DNA of 64,000 nucleotides, taken from Azotosporobacter soli (lineage in GTDB: Bacteria > Bacillota > Negativicutes > SG130). The position numbers and the translations under genes were made by a program. The notes under the pieces are model-generated. The model did not search any database. It was not told the origin of the DNA and worked only from the letters and a program-made list of their open reading frames with translations. Location of the stretch: contig NZ_JAUAOA010000001.1 in assembly GCF_030542965.1 (NCBI RefSeq), positions 62,001 to 126,000 on the forward strand, in the 5' to 3' direction. Below, piece by piece: positions 26,360 to 34,868 of the stretch (positions are counted from its first letter, which is position 1; each line of letters opens with the position of its first letter).

Positions 26360-27316
26360 TTATGCGAGACCAACCGACTGCAACACTTGCGTGAGATTCG
26401 CCGCGCTACTCTTCAATCGTTCAATTTCCTCTGCCTGAAGCGGCACTTCGAGCCTGCGGCTGACGCCTCGCGCATCGACGACGCAGGGAAGGCTGAGCGC
26501 CACATTGCGGATGCCGTATTCGCCCTCAAGCGTCGTAGAGACCGGAAAGACGGTCTTTTCGTCGTAGAGCACCGCACGCGCGATCCGGCAGGCGACCATC
26601 GCAATGCCGGAGTTGGTGCAGCCTTTGTTGTTCAAGACTTCATAGGCGACTTGAACCACTTGCGAACCAACCTTTTCCTTGTCAAGCTTATCCGGCGCAG
26701 CAAAATAGTCGTCCAGTTTTTCGGCCGGAATGCCGGCCACATTGATCAGGCTCCAGGCCGGGAACGCCGAATTGCCGTGTTCGCCCAACATATAGCCGTG
26801 CACATTTTTCGGATCGACGCAGTAGCGATCCGCCAAAATCCGTCTAAGGCGGGCGGTCTCGAGCGTCGTACCGGTGCCGAGGATTTTTTCTTTCGGATAG
26901 CCAAATGCATTTTGCGCATAAAACAGCGTCACATCGAGCGGATTGGTGATCATGATGATCACCGCCTCTTTCGTATACTGCGTGATTTGCGTCATCACGT
27001 CCTTGATCGTCTTTACGTTCCGCTCGGCCAAGAGCAGGCGGTCCGTTTTTTCGCCCGGCATGATGCTTGGCCCCGCCGCGATGATGATCACATCGGCATC
27101 CTTGCATTCTTCAAAGCCTCCGGCATGCACATGTACACTCGGACTGTAGGTGAACGGCGTTCCATGCGCCGCATCGAGCGCCTCGCCGATTGCCTTTTTT
27201 TCAATGATGTCAATTAGTGCAATATCCGCCGCCAAATTAAAAGACAGCGCACAGTTTAATACCGCCGTGCCGACATTCCCCACGCCGACGATGGCCAATT
27301 TGTTTCGTTTCTGCAT
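26360..27316 (-). CDS. NAD-dependent L-2-hydroxyacid dehydrogenase (lactate/malate dehydrogenase family)
   Basis: 318 residues from ATG 27316 with AGGGAG upstream. N-terminal Rossmann motif IVGVGNVGTAVL, catalytic His180 in GEHGNSAFP, and ITNPLDV are present. Two positions differ from ordinary L-lactate dehydrogenase. The substrate-specificity loop reads GPSIMPGEKTDRLLLAERN, with neither Gln (lactate) nor Arg (malate) at the usual spot. The Asp that pairs with the catalytic His is Glu in LETARLRR. This fits L-2-hydroxyisocaproate-type or other hydroxyacid dehydrogenases. Monocistronic. Confidence 0.85.
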   Translation of the reverse strand: MQKRNKLAIVGVGNVGTAVLNCALSFNLAADIALIDIIEKKAIGEALDAAHGTPFTYSPSVHVHAGGFEECKDADVIIIAAGPSIMPGEKTDRLLLAERNVKTIKDVMTQITQYTKEAVIIMITNPLDVTLFYAQNAFGYPKEKILGTGTTLETARLRRILADRYCVDPKNVHGYMLGEHGNSAFPAWSLINVAGIPAEKLDDYFAAPDKLDKEKVGSQVVQVAYEVLNNKGCTNSGIAMVACRIARAVLYDEKTVFPVSTTLEGEYGIRNVALSLPCVVDARGVSRRLEVPLQAEEIERLKSSAANLTQVLQSVGLA

Positions 27317-27552
27317 CGTATCCACTCCCTGCTTACTTTTTCCCCTATTGTCTTAGGATATACTGCTTCTATTCAGGCGTCAAACGCCAGGATAGTCTAA
27401 TATTGCTCAATTTCATCATTTACATGTTTTTTCTTCTTTTTTGTGTTATAATTCACTAACGTAATATTTCGTCTTTATTATTTTTTCATTGTCCTCCCCT
27501 CAAAAACATTTTAAGTGTTTTGTCAAACTAAAATCAAGAAGAGGTGTTGCTT

Positions 27553-28836
27553 TTGAAACCGTCTCAATTCCGCTGGAAATTAGCCGCTTTGATGTTCCTG
27601 ATCAGTTTTATCGCCTATATGGACCGCGTCAACTTATCGGTCGCCACCCCGCTCCTAATGAAAGAATTTGCCTTCACTAAAATGGACATGGGTATGATTC
27701 AAACGGCCTTTTTTATCGGTTATTCGATTATGCAGATTCCCGGCGGCATCATGGCCGAATATTTTGGTCATCGCCGCATTGTTGCGATCGCGGTCATCTG
27801 GTGGTCGTTGTTTACCTCGCTGACGATCGTCGGTCACAGCCTCTTTTCTTTTATCATCATCCGCGCCCTCTTCGGCATGGGCGAAGGCCCGGTTTTTCCC
27901 GCTTTCAGCAATTTTGTCTACAAATGGTTCAACAAATCGGAAAAAGGTACTGGCATGTCTTATACGCTGGTCGGCGCTTTCATCGGCCCGGTCTTCGGCC
28001 CGGCCGCAACGGTCGCCCTGACGCTCGCCTGGGGCTGGCAGGCCTCGTTCCTCGTCTTCGGGCTAATCGGACTGCTTCTCGCCGGAGCCTGGTATTATTT
28101 TGCGCCCAATACGCCGCGTTCCAGCCGTTTTGTCAACGAAGCCGAACTGCAGCACATCGAGGACGGCGTGGATACGCAGGAAGCAGAGAAAAAGGAACTC
28201 GCACCCTGGAAAGACTTCCTGACTTCGAGTCAATTCTGGGCGATCGGCATTCAATATTTCATCACCGACTACATCATGTACGTCTTTTTGGCCTGGCTGC
28301 CGCTTTACCTGATGGAAGCGCAAAATTTCTCACTGGCTAAGATGGGCATGGCCGCTTCACTCCCCTGGGCGCTCTTGTGCATCTTCACCTTCGGCAGCGG
28401 CTATCTCAGCGACAAGCTGATCGCGCGCGGTCTCGCCAAATCGAAGGCACGCACGCTGTTCGGCTCGGTCGGCCTGCTCTTTTGCTGCATCGCGCTCTAT
28501 CTCGGCGCGGTTGCAACCGATCCGTATATGAACGTCCTTTGGCTGACGCTCTCACTCGGTTCGCTCGGTTTTACCTTTAGCGCCTCCTGGGCGGCCTGTA
28601 TCGACATCGGCGGCAAGTTTTCCGGTTCGGTGTCCGGCTGGATGAATTTTTGGGGCAACGTCGGCGGCATCGCCGCACCGACCGCAACCGCCTGGATTGC
28701 GACGAACTACGGCTGGCAGGCGGCCATCTTGGCTACCGCGGCGTCCGCAGTAATCGGCATCCTGGCCTGGTTAGCCGTAAAGCCAGATATCCCGCTCGTT
28801 CGCAAAGAACAACCTTCCTGGGAAAAAGCCGTGTAA
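27553..28836 (+). CDS. MFS transporter, anion:cation symporter (ACS) family
   Basis: 427 residues if the TTG at 27553 is used (GAGGTG six bases upstream); GTG 27544 and TTG 27547 are alternatives. Twelve membrane helices. ACS features are RWKLAALMFLISFIAYMDRVNLSVA at the start and GMGEGPVFPAFSNFVYKWF in helix 4-5. Members import hexuronates, glucarate, galactonate or phthalate-like acids by proton symport; the substrate here cannot be assigned. It is divergent from the hydroxyacid dehydrogenase, so uptake of a hydroxy acid is plausible. Confidence 0.9.
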   Translation: MKPSQFRWKLAALMFLISFIAYMDRVNLSVATPLLMKEFAFTKMDMGMIQTAFFIGYSIMQIPGGIMAEYFGHRRIVAIAVIWWSLFTSLTIVGHSLFSFIIIRALFGMGEGPVFPAFSNFVYKWFNKSEKGTGMSYTLVGAFIGPVFGPAATVALTLAWGWQASFLVFGLIGLLLAGAWYYFAPNTPRSSRFVNEAELQHIEDGVDTQEAEKKELAPWKDFLTSSQFWAIGIQYFITDYIMYVFLAWLPLYLMEAQNFSLAKMGMAASLPWALLCIFTFGSGYLSDKLIARGLAKSKARTLFGSVGLLFCCIALYLGAVATDPYMNVLWLTLSLGSLGFTFSASWAACIDIGGKFSGSVSGWMNFWGNVGGIAAPTATAWIATNYGWQAAILATAASAVIGILAWLAVKPDIPLVRKEQPSWEKAV

Positions 28837-28841
28837 AAAGC

Positions 28842-28890
28842 AAAACGCCTCAGCGGTTTTCCATCAGGAAAACTGCGAGGCGTTTTTTTC
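28842..28890. terminator. Terminator between the convergent MFS and YdcZ genes
   Basis: AAAACGCCTC pairs with GAGGCGTTTT and GGTTTTCC with GGAAAAC, with seven T residues on the plus side. Confidence 0.9.
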
Positions 28891-28892
28891 TC

Positions 28893-29327
28893 TCAGTCCT
28901 TATAAAAAAGATACGTCGCCAACAGCATCAACCCAAGCGCTACGATTCGGCTGCCGTTTACCGGCGTGAGCGCATTGCCGAACAGGCCGAAATGGTCGAT
29001 GACCGTGCTCAAAAAAAGCTGTCCGGCAATGGTCGCGATGATCGCCGGCGCAACGCCGATCTTGGGCACGGAGAGCACGATAATAAAGATATACGTCGCG
29101 CCCAGCAGACCGGCAAACCATTTCCATTTCGGCAGCGTCAATAACGCCGCAAAATTTCCCTGACCGCCGAAATAAACCGCCGCGGCCAGCGCTAGCGTAC
29201 CGACGCCATAGGCAAGACAGGCCACTTCGAGCGTACCGATTCTTCGTCCGACTTCGCTGTTCACGCTCGCCTGAAACGCAAGCGCCGCTCCGCCGATAAA
29301 ACAAACAAGCAGATACAATCCGTTCAT
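28893..29327 (-). CDS. YdcZ/DUF606 family membrane protein
   Basis: 144 residues from ATG 29327. Five membrane helices (NGLYLLVCFIGGAALAFQASVNSEVGRRIG, VACLAYGVGTLALAAAVYF, FAGLLGATYIFIIVLSVPKIGVAPA, IIATIAGQLFLSTVIDHFG, IVALGLMLLATYLFY). This matches the five-helix half-size DMT relatives that usually act as homodimers or pairs. Substrate unknown. Its partner, if any, is not adjacent. Confidence 0.88.
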   Translation of the reverse strand: MNGLYLLVCFIGGAALAFQASVNSEVGRRIGTLEVACLAYGVGTLALAAAVYFGGQGNFAALLTLPKWKWFAGLLGATYIFIIVLSVPKIGVAPAIIATIAGQLFLSTVIDHFGLFGNALTPVNGSRIVALGLMLLATYLFYKD

Positions 29328-29363
29328 CCCATCACCGCTTTGCATTTATTTGGCGTTGCAATG

Positions 29364-29831
29364 CTATTTCTTTTTTTCCAGCAACGCTTTTACTTCATTG
29401 TTATATTCCGTCGTCAATCGATTGATTTCCTGCTGTTTCCGATTGATTCCGTTTAGCTGTTCCGGCGTCAGACTGTCGGTCTCCAGTGCCTGAATCAGTT
29501 CGTCAAACATGCCGAGCGTGATATTCAGTACGCTAAGCGCTTTGTTATGAATTGCAATCACTTCCGGCGTTTTCGGCTCGTAGGCTTTTTGTTTTTCGGC
29601 GATCGCCAGCATTTTTTGCATGCCTTCATTCAATATTCTCAGTTTTTCCGCTTTGTCCGCTGCAACGTTCGCCTTAGCGATAAACTCGGCGCTGAAGCTG
29701 CTCATCTCTTTATTGGCGCTTTGTTCAAATTTCACATACGCTTCCAGATCGCTTTTCACCGGATCATTGAAACAACCACTGCAAATTGCCATAATTATAA
29801 GTGCCATGACTACTAACAATTTCTTTTTCAT
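29364..29831 (-). CDS. Lipoprotein of unknown function
   Basis: 155 residues. A lipoprotein signal peptide with lipobox ICSGC (Cys20). The mature part is wholly helical and charged, with repeated Lys/Glu heptad-like spacing (FEQSANKEMSSFSAEFIAKANVAADKAEKLRILNEGMQKMLAIAEK), suggesting a coiled-coil bundle on the outer face of the membrane. I do not recognise the family. It lies between the YdcZ gene and a 39-residue peptide gene in opposite orientation. No clear RBS beyond GAGGAAGC. Confidence 0.8.
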   Translation of the reverse strand: MKKKLLVVMALIIMAICSGCFNDPVKSDLEAYVKFEQSANKEMSSFSAEFIAKANVAADKAEKLRILNEGMQKMLAIAEKQKAYEPKTPEVIAIHNKALSVLNITLGMFDELIQALETDSLTPEQLNGINRKQQEINRLTTEYNNEVKALLEKKK

Positions 29832-30080
29832 TGCTTCCTCTCCCGTTTCGCTTCGTTTGCTGCAGCGACAGATACCCTCGCGCTGCTGTTTTTCCGTTCT
29901 AAAAATAACACGCTAAATGATACCTTATCTGTCCTCTTTAAGCAATAAAGCAATTTGCTCGTCTTGTGAAAATAATACTTTCGTCCTACCTTTCGAGGTC
30001 TATGTCTCTCTATTGCCAAACCGCCTTCTATGCTATCATTAAAAATACATTTATTTTCAAAGCTAGAAAGGAGACATAGC

Positions 30081-30200
30081 ATGACTATCTCAAATATTGT
30101 CGGCATTGTTATCGGCGCAGGCGCAGTCTTCTATTTTGCAAACAAGCGACGTCAAAAACAAGCCGCCGAAAAAGAAAACGCTGCCAAAGAAGAAAACTAA
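30081..30200 (+). CDS. Small single-pass membrane peptide, 39 residues
   Basis: ATG at 30081, with AAAGGAG ten bases upstream, runs to TAA at 30200. The product MTISNIVGIVIGAGAVFYFA is one hydrophobic helix, followed by a short charged tail (NKRRQKQAAEKENAAKEEN). A strong hairpin terminator follows at 30213-30258, and TTGCCA/TATCAT promoter-like boxes lie upstream around 30013-30039. The compact promoter-RBS-ORF-terminator unit supports a real gene. It resembles the many short membrane peptides of unknown function. Confidence 0.7.
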   Translation: MTISNIVGIVIGAGAVFYFANKRRQKQAAEKENAAKEEN

Positions 30201-30212
30201 GCAAGCGCAGCA

Positions 30213-30258
30213 GAGACGGAGTCAGACCGGCATAGACCGTTTGACTCCGTCTCTTTTC
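30213..30258. terminator. Terminator of the small peptide gene
   Basis: GAGACGGAGTCA pairs with TGACTCCGTCTC, then TTTTCTTTT. Confidence 0.9.
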
Positions 30259-30268
30259 TTTTATCGTC

Positions 30269-31153
30269 TCAGCGGCAGTCCTGCGTTTCGATTTGGATCG
30301 CCTGATAACGGATCTGAAACGATTCTTTGATCAGGGTGCGCGCCTGCCGCAAAATCGTTTGCCCGTCTTCTCCTGGTTCGATCAGCAAGTGGCAGGCAAG
30401 CGAATCCACGCCGGACGTCAGCGTCCAGATGCGCAGTTCATGCACCGCAACGACGCCGTCAATCGTTGCGATCCTGTTTTCAATCTCCTTGGCATCCAGA
30501 TGAAGCGGCACGCCTTCCATTAAAATATGCAGCGACTCTTTGATTACACGCCAAGCGCCTTTCAGGATAATCAGCGCCACGATCACGCTGATAATGGGAT
30601 CGGCCAGATACCATTGATAATAATACATCAGCAAACCGGCAACGATTGCGCCTACGGAACCCAATGCGTCTCCGACGATATGCAGGTATGCACTGCGCAC
30701 GTTGATGTTGTTCTTTGCATCGCCGCGTCGCAAGAGCACCGCCGCGCTGACCAGGTTGGCCGCCAGACCGATCGCCGCGATCAGCATCATCATTTCGCTG
30801 GCCACCGCCTGCGGCTCGAGAAAACGTACATAGGCTTCTTTGCCGATCAGAACGGCAATGATAAATAACGCCAGTCCATTAAAGAGCGCCGTCAATATTT
30901 CGCTGCGCTGATAGCCGAACAGATTGCGCGCCGACGGCGGCTTGGCCGCAAACCAAACGGCAAATAGACTGAGCGCCAGTGAAAGTAAATCGCTTAGCAT
31001 ATGTCCGGCGTCGGATAACAGCGCCAAACTGTTGGTCGCAAGGCCGCCGAAAAATTCGACGAACATGATACCTCCGGTGATCAAAGCGGCAATCAGCAAG
31101 CCGCTTTGATTGCCGCTGCTCCGCCTGTCCTCATGATGATGCAACAAAACCAC
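30269..31153 (-). CDS. Cation diffusion facilitator (Zn/Co/Cd efflux)
   Basis: 294 residues. N-terminal His stretch (HHHED), then six membrane helices; helix 2 carries SLALLSDAGHMLSDLLSL and helix 5 carries GDALGSVGAIVAG, the HxxxD metal-site pattern of CDF transporters. The cytoplasmic C-terminal domain includes EIENRIATIDGVVAVHELRIWTLTSG. It exports divalent metals in exchange for protons. GTG at 31153 has GGAG five bases upstream; TTG nine bases later is also possible. It is just eight bases downstream of the MarR gene, forming one operon. Confidence 0.92.
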   Translation of the reverse strand: MVLLHHHEDRRSSGNQSGLLIAALITGGIMFVEFFGGLATNSLALLSDAGHMLSDLLSLALSLFAVWFAAKPPSARNLFGYQRSEILTALFNGLALFIIAVLIGKEAYVRFLEPQAVASEMMMLIAAIGLAANLVSAAVLLRRGDAKNNINVRSAYLHIVGDALGSVGAIVAGLLMYYYQWYLADPIISVIVALIILKGAWRVIKESLHILMEGVPLHLDAKEIENRIATIDGVVAVHELRIWTLTSGVDSLACHLLIEPGEDGQTILRQARTLIKESFQIRYQAIQIETQDCR

Positions 31154-31161
31154 CTCTTCTC

Positions 31162-31578
31162 CTAAAATACTTCCCGGTTAATTTTTTGCAATAAAGAATG
31201 GAGTTGCGTAACTTCCTCTACCGACAACACCGCTGCGATCTGCTCCGTCAGCTGCACATGGTAGCGGTGATGTTCGAGAAACGCCTGCTTGCCTTTTTCC
31301 GAAAGAGAAATCAGATTCACTCGCCGGTCTTCTTTTAACGCTTCGCGCCGCGCATAGTCTTTGCGCTCCAGACGGTCGACCGTCACCGTCGTCGTTCCTG
31401 TCGTGACGCCGAGCTTCTCGGCCAGCGTCTTCATATTCATCCGGCCATGCTCGCCAAGAATTTCAATCGCATGCGCTTCTGATACCGACAGGTCACTGGC
31501 CCGGATCACCGAGCTTTCCCAGGTTGAAAAGCCATTATAAAACTCGAACAACTGCTCTGTAAGTTCTTCCATTGCCAA
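31162..31578 (-). CDS. MarR family regulator of the CDF gene
   Basis: 138 residues from TTG at 31578 (GGCGGTG seven bases upstream) or ATG six bases later. The winged helix region reads LSVSEAHAIEILGEHGRMNMKTLAEKLGVTTGTTTVTVDRLERKDYARREALKEDRRVNLISLSEKG. The promoter and a GTTTGA-TCG-TCAAAC operator lie directly upstream, consistent with autoregulation and control of the metal exporter. It may be metal- or ligand-responsive; no obvious cysteine metal site is present. Confidence 0.9.
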   Translation of the reverse strand: MAMEELTEQLFEFYNGFSTWESSVIRASDLSVSEAHAIEILGEHGRMNMKTLAEKLGVTTGTTTVTVDRLERKDYARREALKEDRRVNLISLSEKGKQAFLEHHRYHVQLTEQIAAVLSVEEVTQLHSLLQKINREVF

Positions 31579-31614
31579 CGCGGTTCACCGCCTTATTCCT
31601 TTGATTCTAGATTT

Positions 31615-31645
31615 ATTTTATATTCAAATTGTTTGATCGTCAAAC
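31615..31645 (-). promoter_or_regulatory. Promoter with overlapping inverted repeat for the MarR-CDF operon
   Basis: On the minus strand TTGACG (31643-31638) and TAAAAT (31620-31615) are 17 bases apart. The inverted repeat GTTTGA-TCG-TCAAAC at 31631-31645 covers the -35 box. Confidence 0.8.
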
Positions 31646-31654
31646 TTTCTTGGT

Positions 31655-31696
31655 TTAAAAACAGCAACGCGCTCGTTTTTGACCGCGTTGCTGTTT
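31655..31696 (-). terminator. Terminator of the ABC importer operon
   Basis: CAGCAACGCG pairs with CGCGTTGCTG. On the minus strand it is followed by TTTTTAAACC. Confidence 0.8.
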
Positions 31697-31707
31697 GTCT
31701 GCCGCTT

Positions 31708-32454
31708 CTATTTATACTGCCAGGCGCAGCAGCGTTTCTCCAGTTCATCAAGCAGCGCGAAGAGCACCAGCCCCATGCTGCTCAGCACGACAATGCCCGA
31801 ATACATCTCGAGATAATCGACGCGCATCCAGGCATCCATGATGAAATAGCCCATTCCGTACTGCGTACCGAACGTCTCGGTAAAAAACAGCACCGATATC
31901 GCGGTCGCCATCGCAATGCGCAGCGAGGTCAGAAATTTCGGCAGCGACGCCGGAATCAAGATCTCGCGCAGGATCGCCGCATAGCCTGCGCCCAACGAAT
32001 AGAGCGGATAATAGGTTTCTTTCGGAATGCCTTTCACACTGTCGCGCACCGCGATCACGACCTGAAAGACGATGATAAGAAATATCATCAAAATCTTCGA
32101 CGTTTCCCCTAAGCCGCAAAGCAGCATCAGAACCGGCAGCATTGCAATCTTCGGCACCGGATAGGTCAGATAAACAAGCGGCGACAGCGCCCGATCCCAA
32201 CTGGGGAAGTAGCCCATACCAAGGCCGAGCGGAATGCCGATCAGCACCGACAGGACAACGCCGGCGACGATCCGCCATAAACTGTACACGCTGTGCAGCG
32301 CGATTTTCGCGAAAAAAATTCCGGCCAGATTCTCCAGCACGACCCAGGGCGACGGGATGATTGGCTGCTGCAACGCGGCGGCGACCGCATACCAAACGCC
32401 GAAAAAGATTACGATGCCGTAGAGATGCCAAATGCCCGTTATTGGTTTCTTCAT
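31708..32454 (-). CDS. ABC transporter permease, nitrate/sulfonate/taurine type
   Basis: 248 residues from ATG 32454, which overlaps the ATPase stop (ATGA). Six membrane helices and the EAA loop (RDSVKGIPKETYYPLYSLGAGYAAILREILIPASLPKFLTSLRIAMA) that docks to the ATPase mark a SsuC/TauC-type permease. It forms the translocation pore with the ATPase and lipoprotein encoded upstream in the same operon. Confidence 0.92.
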   Translation of the reverse strand: MKKPITGIWHLYGIVIFFGVWYAVAAALQQPIIPSPWVVLENLAGIFFAKIALHSVYSLWRIVAGVVLSVLIGIPLGLGMGYFPSWDRALSPLVYLTYPVPKIAMLPVLMLLCGLGETSKILMIFLIIVFQVVIAVRDSVKGIPKETYYPLYSLGAGYAAILREILIPASLPKFLTSLRIAMATAISVLFFTETFGTQYGMGYFIMDAWMRVDYLEMYSGIVVLSSMGLVLFALLDELEKRCCAWQYK

Positions 32455-33203
32455 TTTGCCCAGTCCTCTTTCACCGTCTTGCGCAGCGACGAACAAAGCG
32501 CAAAAAACGACGGCTGATTTCGAATATCGTCCAAGCCGAAGAGCGGATTGTCGATCACCTTATGAATTCGTCCCGGCGACGGCGACAGGACGACGATCTT
32601 CTGGCCCAGATAAACCGCTTCCTCCACCTGATGCGTGACCAGAACGGTCGAAACCGCATGTTTGCGCCAAACGCGCAGAAACAAATCCTGTATCTCTTCA
32701 CGGCTCATCGCATCGAGCGCGGAAAAAGGTTCGTCCATCAGCAACAAATCCGGTCGCAGCAAAAAACTGCGCGCCAACGCGACCCGCTGCTGTTGTCCGC
32801 CGCTCAATTCGCCGGGATAACGCTTTTCAAGGCCGCTTAAACCAAGCTGCTGCAGCAGATTTTCGAGACGCCGCGGCGTTTCGTCGTTCCACTGCCGTTT
32901 CAATTTCACGCCGAGGCAACTGTTTTCATACACATTGCGCCACGGCAGCAAGCCATAATCCTGCGGAATAAAACCGATTTTCTGCTGTTGCGGCCGGACC
33001 GCCTGACCGTCGATCTCGACGCTGCCCTGGTATTGCGTGATAATGCCGGCCAGTACCTTGAGTAGCGTCGATTTGCCGCTGCCGGACGGGCCGATGATGG
33101 CGCAGGTTTCCCCTGCCGCCAGTGCGAAATCAATCGCGTCCAGCGCGGTATGCAGCTCACCGTCCGCCGGGTACGACACCGTCAAATTACGAATCTGGAT
33201 CAT
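32451..33203 (-). CDS. ABC transporter ATP-binding protein (SsuB/TauB type)
   Basis: 250 residues. Walker A GPSGSGKST, signature LSGGQQQRVALARSF, Walker B LLLMDEPFSALD and the His switch VLVTHQVEEAVYLG are all present. Four bases separate it from the upstream lipoprotein gene, and it overlaps the downstream permease by four bases. It energises import of an oxyanion- or sulfonate-like solute. Confidence 0.95.
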   Translation of the reverse strand: MIQIRNLTVSYPADGELHTALDAIDFALAAGETCAIIGPSGSGKSTLLKVLAGIITQYQGSVEIDGQAVRPQQQKIGFIPQDYGLLPWRNVYENSCLGVKLKRQWNDETPRRLENLLQQLGLSGLEKRYPGELSGGQQQRVALARSFLLRPDLLLMDEPFSALDAMSREEIQDLFLRVWRKHAVSTVLVTHQVEEAVYLGQKIVVLSPSPGRIHKVIDNPLFGLDDIRNQPSFFALCSSLRKTVKEDWAK

Positions 33204-33207
33204 CTGC

Positions 33208-34155
33208 TTACCTCACAAACCGGTCGTCAACCAATTCCTGATATGAATACGTCGTCGTCAAGAGCTGCCGTTCCTTTAACCAGGCACCGACCGCCTCGAT
33301 ATCCTTCGCCTGCGGCGCGCTCGGTTTCTTGTATTGCGGCAAAACCAATGCATCCTTTACCTCTTTGGGAAAGCCGCCTTTTTCAATCAGCAAGTCGATA
33401 TAAGCGCTCATCGGTTCTTTCTCCAAATAGGCGACCGCTTTGGCATAAGCGCGGTATACGGCGCGGATCTCCTGTTCCTTATCGTTCACCGACTGGCGCG
33501 TAAAGAGCATCACGCCCGGATTGATTCCCAGTTGATCCGAGCTTTGCAAGACCCGCCCGCCGTTCTTAACGGCGACGCTGGCCAGAGGTTCCGGCAGCGT
33601 CGCTGCCGCGATTTTGCCGTTTTGCAGCATTTCAAGCCGGGTCGGTATTTGCGGAATCGCGATTTTGTTGAATTCGCCGGACGACAGCTTACCTTCGGCC
33701 GCCACCTTGTCGGTCACATATTCAATGATCGTGTTTTTCGAGATTGCAACGTCTTTGCCCTTCAAGTCCTGTATCGACGCAGCCGTTTCATTCTTGCCGA
33801 CAATCAGCTTGTAGCTGCCGGTCGTCAGCGAGGTAATCACGGTATCAAAGCCGCCTTTCCTGGCAAAGTTCTCCGCCAGCATGTCCGAAATCACGCCGTC
33901 CAGATTGCCGCTTTGCAGTGCGCTGTCGCGTTCGACCGCACTCTTGAAGAATTTCAGCGTCACCGTGACGCCTTCTTCCTTAAAGTAGCCTTTTTCCTGT
34001 GCAATAATGAACGGAATCGAATCCACATCCGGCATCACGCCGATCGTGACGCTTTTCGCGCTCGCAGCAGGCTTCTGTTCCTTATTCGCATCGCCGCAGC
34101 CGCCGAGCAGCGCCAACGCGCTAACCGCCAGGAGCAGCAGGATCATTTTCTTCAT
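33208..34155 (-). CDS. ABC transporter substrate-binding lipoprotein (NMT1/SsuA-like)
   Basis: 315 residues with signal peptide and lipobox LLGGC (Cys20). The mature domain has VTIGVMPDVDSIPFIIAQEKGYFKEEGVTVTLKFFKSAVERDSALQSGNLDGVISD, typical of periplasmic/extracellular binding proteins for nitrate, sulfonates or thiamine precursors. First gene of a three-gene operon (substrate-binding protein, ATPase, permease). The substrate is open: ThiY-like precursors or aliphatic sulfonates are both possible from sequence. Confidence 0.9.
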   Translation of the reverse strand: MKKMILLLLAVSALALLGGCGDANKEQKPAASAKSVTIGVMPDVDSIPFIIAQEKGYFKEEGVTVTLKFFKSAVERDSALQSGNLDGVISDMLAENFARKGGFDTVITSLTTGSYKLIVGKNETAASIQDLKGKDVAISKNTIIEYVTDKVAAEGKLSSGEFNKIAIPQIPTRLEMLQNGKIAAATLPEPLASVAVKNGGRVLQSSDQLGINPGVMLFTRQSVNDKEQEIRAVYRAYAKAVAYLEKEPMSAYIDLLIEKGGFPKEVKDALVLPQYKKPSAPQAKDIEAVGAWLKERQLLTTTYSYQELVDDRFVR

Positions 34156-34238
34156 TCGTTTCGCCCTCTTTCTTTTTTCGCACGTTTTTTCACACTCGTT
34201 TTATCGTAACAAGAGCGCTTCAATAAGTCAAACGCGAT

Positions 34239-34697
34239 TCAACGCTGCCAGTTCTGCAACTCGACGATGTTTCCTTCCGGATCGCGTGCATAGACGACCG
34301 TCAGCACGCCGAGCTCGCCGTAATCCTTCTTTACCAGCGCCCCGAGTTGGCTTCCGCCATGTTCCAGCAGATTGGCCAACACGTCTTCGACCGAATCCAC
34401 CTGAAACGCAAGATGTCCCAGGCCGCAGCGATTGACCGCGCCAAATGCACCGGACTCTTCTTCCGGCTCATAGCTGAATATCTCGAGCGTAGTCCCTGCG
34501 TCGCAGCCCGGCAAGCGCAGATGCATGCCCCGAATCGTCGCATTACTCAGCGTCGTCAATTGATCGACCCACTGCCCGGACAGATTTCTCTCCGGCGGCA
34601 ACGCTTCGCAGTCGAAGACCGCGACATAAAAATCGACCAGCTTCCGCCAGTCGCGGGCAATGATATTGGTGTGCACGTAACGGATGTCGTTTTTCAT
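34239..34697 (-). CDS. VOC family protein
   Basis: 152 residues. A vicinal-oxygen-chelate fold with motifs RYVHTNIIARDWRKLVDFYVAVFDCE, GTTLEIFSYEPEE, GLGHLAFQVDSVEDVLANLLEHGG and DPEGNIVELQNW. Putative metal ligands are the N-terminal His, the Glu in LEIFSY, the His in GHLAF and the Glu in VELQ. Related proteins include glyoxalase-like and catechol dioxygenase-like enzymes of unassigned function. Single gene with its own start at 34697. Confidence 0.85.
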   Translation of the reverse strand: MKNDIRYVHTNIIARDWRKLVDFYVAVFDCEALPPERNLSGQWVDQLTTLSNATIRGMHLRLPGCDAGTTLEIFSYEPEEESGAFGAVNRCGLGHLAFQVDSVEDVLANLLEHGGSQLGALVKKDYGELGVLTVVYARDPEGNIVELQNWQR

Positions 34698-34823
34698 CTT
34701 TTCCGCCTCTTTCCGTTTTTTCTTTTTCTTTTATCCTATCATAAAAAATTTGTTGCGTTTTATTTTTTCAGCGCATCGAATGCAGCGCAGCAACTTTCTC
34801 GTTTCCTTTACTTTGCACCGCGC

Positions 34824-34868
34824 AAAAAAAGAACAAGGCTCCGCCGAAGCGAACGCCTTGCCCTTTTT
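34824..34868 (-). terminator. Terminator of the flavodoxin-like reductase gene
   Basis: CAAGGC and GCCTTG arms with T-rich tracts on both strands. Confidence 0.75.
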
